DNA of 62,000 bases, taken from assembly GCA_002633005.1 (NCBI GenBank), contig NMRA01000071.1, forward strand, positions 99,339 to 161,338. The letters run 5' to 3'. The notes under the pieces were generated by a model. That model did not search any database. It saw only the letters and a program-made list of their open reading frames with translations, and was not told where the DNA came from. This DNA is from Phoronis australis (lineage: Eukaryota > Phoronida > Phoronidae). Position numbers and translations under genes: made by a program. Positions 60,727 through 62,000 of this stretch are shown here, in pieces (within the stretch, counting starts at the first letter, position 1; every line of letters begins with the position of its first letter).

Positions 60727-61405
60727 CAACGTCATGGGTTGAACCCAAGTCGTTCACCATACTGTTCCGATCAGAGACAAAGTGTATAGAGTGAAGAGAA
60801 AGCAAAGTACATTTAGCGTCGAGAAGGTTCGTAGAGGGATCAAAAGATGTGTTTCCGGAGGCTGCAGCAACAGCAGCCAGGCGGAGAATGTCTCGGTGTT
60901 CCGAAGGACACCAAAGTTGCGCAGAAGTGGTATCGCTTCGTGCGCCGAACGAGAGTGTGGGACGTCATCGTGGACCAAGCGATTCGGTCCGGGGCCACTC
61001 TATGTTCTGCCCACTTTGAGGACTCGTGTTTTGACTCCAGTCACAGGAGATGTTACGATGAAGGCCTGGTTCAATAAAGGACAATATTTATCATTCAGAA
61101 ACATCAGCTCCTAATTCAGGATCGTCTGTTGGATGACTGCGTTGACTCGCCGAGCCCGAGGCCGCTTCTCTCGCGGGAGGATCCAATTCGTAAGGCTCAA
61201 AGTAGAAAAGTACGCTGCCGGAAGCACATTAAACTTATTCTCGCTTTCGTGCAACCCCATTTTCTCATCCTGGTCACCATTCCCGTACGTTTCTTCATAG
61301 AATTCGTTCAATTCTTGCTCATAATCGTCGTCGCTTTCAAATTCCCCTGCTCTCCGCCATTGTTCAATGCTAGTCACTGATCTCTTGTGTTCAACCCATG
61401 ACGTC
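60727..61405 (+). mobile_element. THAP-containing inverted-repeat element
   Basis: Inverted ends acgtcatgggttgaac (60728-60743) and gttcaacccatgacgt (61389-61404) bracket 680 bases. Inside are a frameshifted THAP domain (plus) and an acidic ORF (minus, 61111-61407, with EFESDDDYEQELNEFYEETY). I infer a decayed DNA-transposon or transposon-derived segment; superfamily not assigned. Confidence 0.55.
60811..61062 (+). pseudogene. THAP zinc-finger domain, frameshifted
   Basis: The plus strand reads IKRCVSGGCSNSSQAENVSV in one frame, then VPKDTKVAQKWYRFVRRTRV and GATLCSAHFEDSCF in another. Together these are the C2CH ligands (C-x4-C ... C-x2-H), the invariant Trp and the Pro of THAP. One frame change near 60895-60905 breaks it. 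Nothing downstream resembles a transposase. Confidence 0.75.
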
Positions 61406-61407
61406 AC

Positions 61408-62000
61408 ATAGCGGGAAATGTGAAAATTGGCAAAATTGAAAGAAAAATCAAAATTTCGAACTAATTACACAAAATAAACATGGGTTTAGCTAAATTTTAC
61501 AATACAATCAATTATTTCAAGACACGTTCTAGTGATCGGAAAAGTCATTACACAATCTCAGAGGAATCGGAACAATTTGGAAACAGCACCTTCTGTAGAC
61601 AAAATTTGTTGGACACACAATAACGTTCATGATTAATAATTTTCAACAACATTTGTTCAAGCACACTGTATCTCTGACAGTCATTTGTAGAATAGAATAA
61701 AACGGACAGCCATTCGTAGCGCAAGAATAAAGCGGACAGCCAAGAGACAAATAAAACTAATGATGGGTATGACATCTATATGTTTATCATTAGTTGTCTT
61801 AAGTCGGTGGCCTCTGCTTTATTGTTATAGTACAAACAACCTTCTGACATACAGAGAGCTCCAGCAAATATTATTGAAAATTATTAAGTGTAGACAATGT
61901 TGTGTGGTCCAGCGAACACTGTCCTGGTATTAAGATCTACAATAAAAAGCTTAAAAGTCATTCATTCACAGTTATCACTGGCATAATATCAGACACAGTA
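61408..62000. other. Right-edge intron segment
   Basis: AT-rich. A short imperfect duplication (ataaarcggacagcca) lies near 61697-61742. No exon recognised. Confidence 0.5.

Overview
This is a eukaryotic, almost certainly metazoan, window. It lies inside one large multi-exon gene on the minus strand, an UNC13/Munc13 presynaptic vesicle-priming protein. Eighteen exon positions (20 exon copies) can be placed by splice sites, reading phase and strong protein similarity. They run from 60520 (most 5') down to 1257 (most 3'), and the gene continues beyond both window ends. About 2.08 kb is coding (about 690 codons). It covers the segment before the C1 domain, the complete C1 zinc finger, the C2B domain and much of the MUN domain. 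The remaining ~96% is intron, filled with minisatellites and degenerate transposable elements.

Two exon positions are tandemly duplicated and look like mutually exclusive cassettes. Exons 6a/6b (39704-39810 and 39548-39654) encode the C1-C2B linker plus the first C2B strand. Exons 9a/9b (30471-30598 and 30292-30422) encode the C2B Ca2+-loop 3 and its basic helix. Each pair is separated by an intron of only 49 or 48 bases, and skipping or double inclusion shifts the frame, so the layout itself enforces one-or-the-other use. This is the strongest biological signal in the window. It would give four isoforms of the diacylglycerol/Ca2+ regulatory module.

The introns hold about 35 tandem arrays, roughly a quarter of the window by my tally. 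The largest is a near-perfect 27-bp satellite of about 161 copies (9448-13813) that ends at an N. It lies exactly where about 150 residues of MUN-domain exons should be and are not. Several arrays or duplications carry copies of an exon end with its splice site (13815-14245, 15705-15789, 22130-22421, 42836-42895). Intronic repeats overlapping exon-intron junctions are something I recall being described in amphioxus ('mirage' minisatellites). Together with the vertebrate-like UNC13 and the transposon types, this makes a cephalochordate a reasonable guess, but other marine invertebrates are not excluded.

Transposons by region: a solo LTR at 48-606; TIR elements carrying relics of a HIRAN-like exon (family F1: 2744-7145, 48468-49443, 53431-54128); repeats carrying exact CTCF-consensus motifs (family F2: 3529-4531, 20570-21840, 23660-26040, 27810-29365, 49560-49835); a LINE (17402-18245) split by a TTAA-flanked Kolobok-like element with a dead THAP domain (18250-19860); an MITE at 35012-35261; a 2.4-kb TIR element at 45745-48183; a foldback element at 56091-56946; and a THAP-containing inverted-repeat element at 60727-61405. 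No independent intact protein-coding gene, tRNA, rRNA or CRISPR array is visible.
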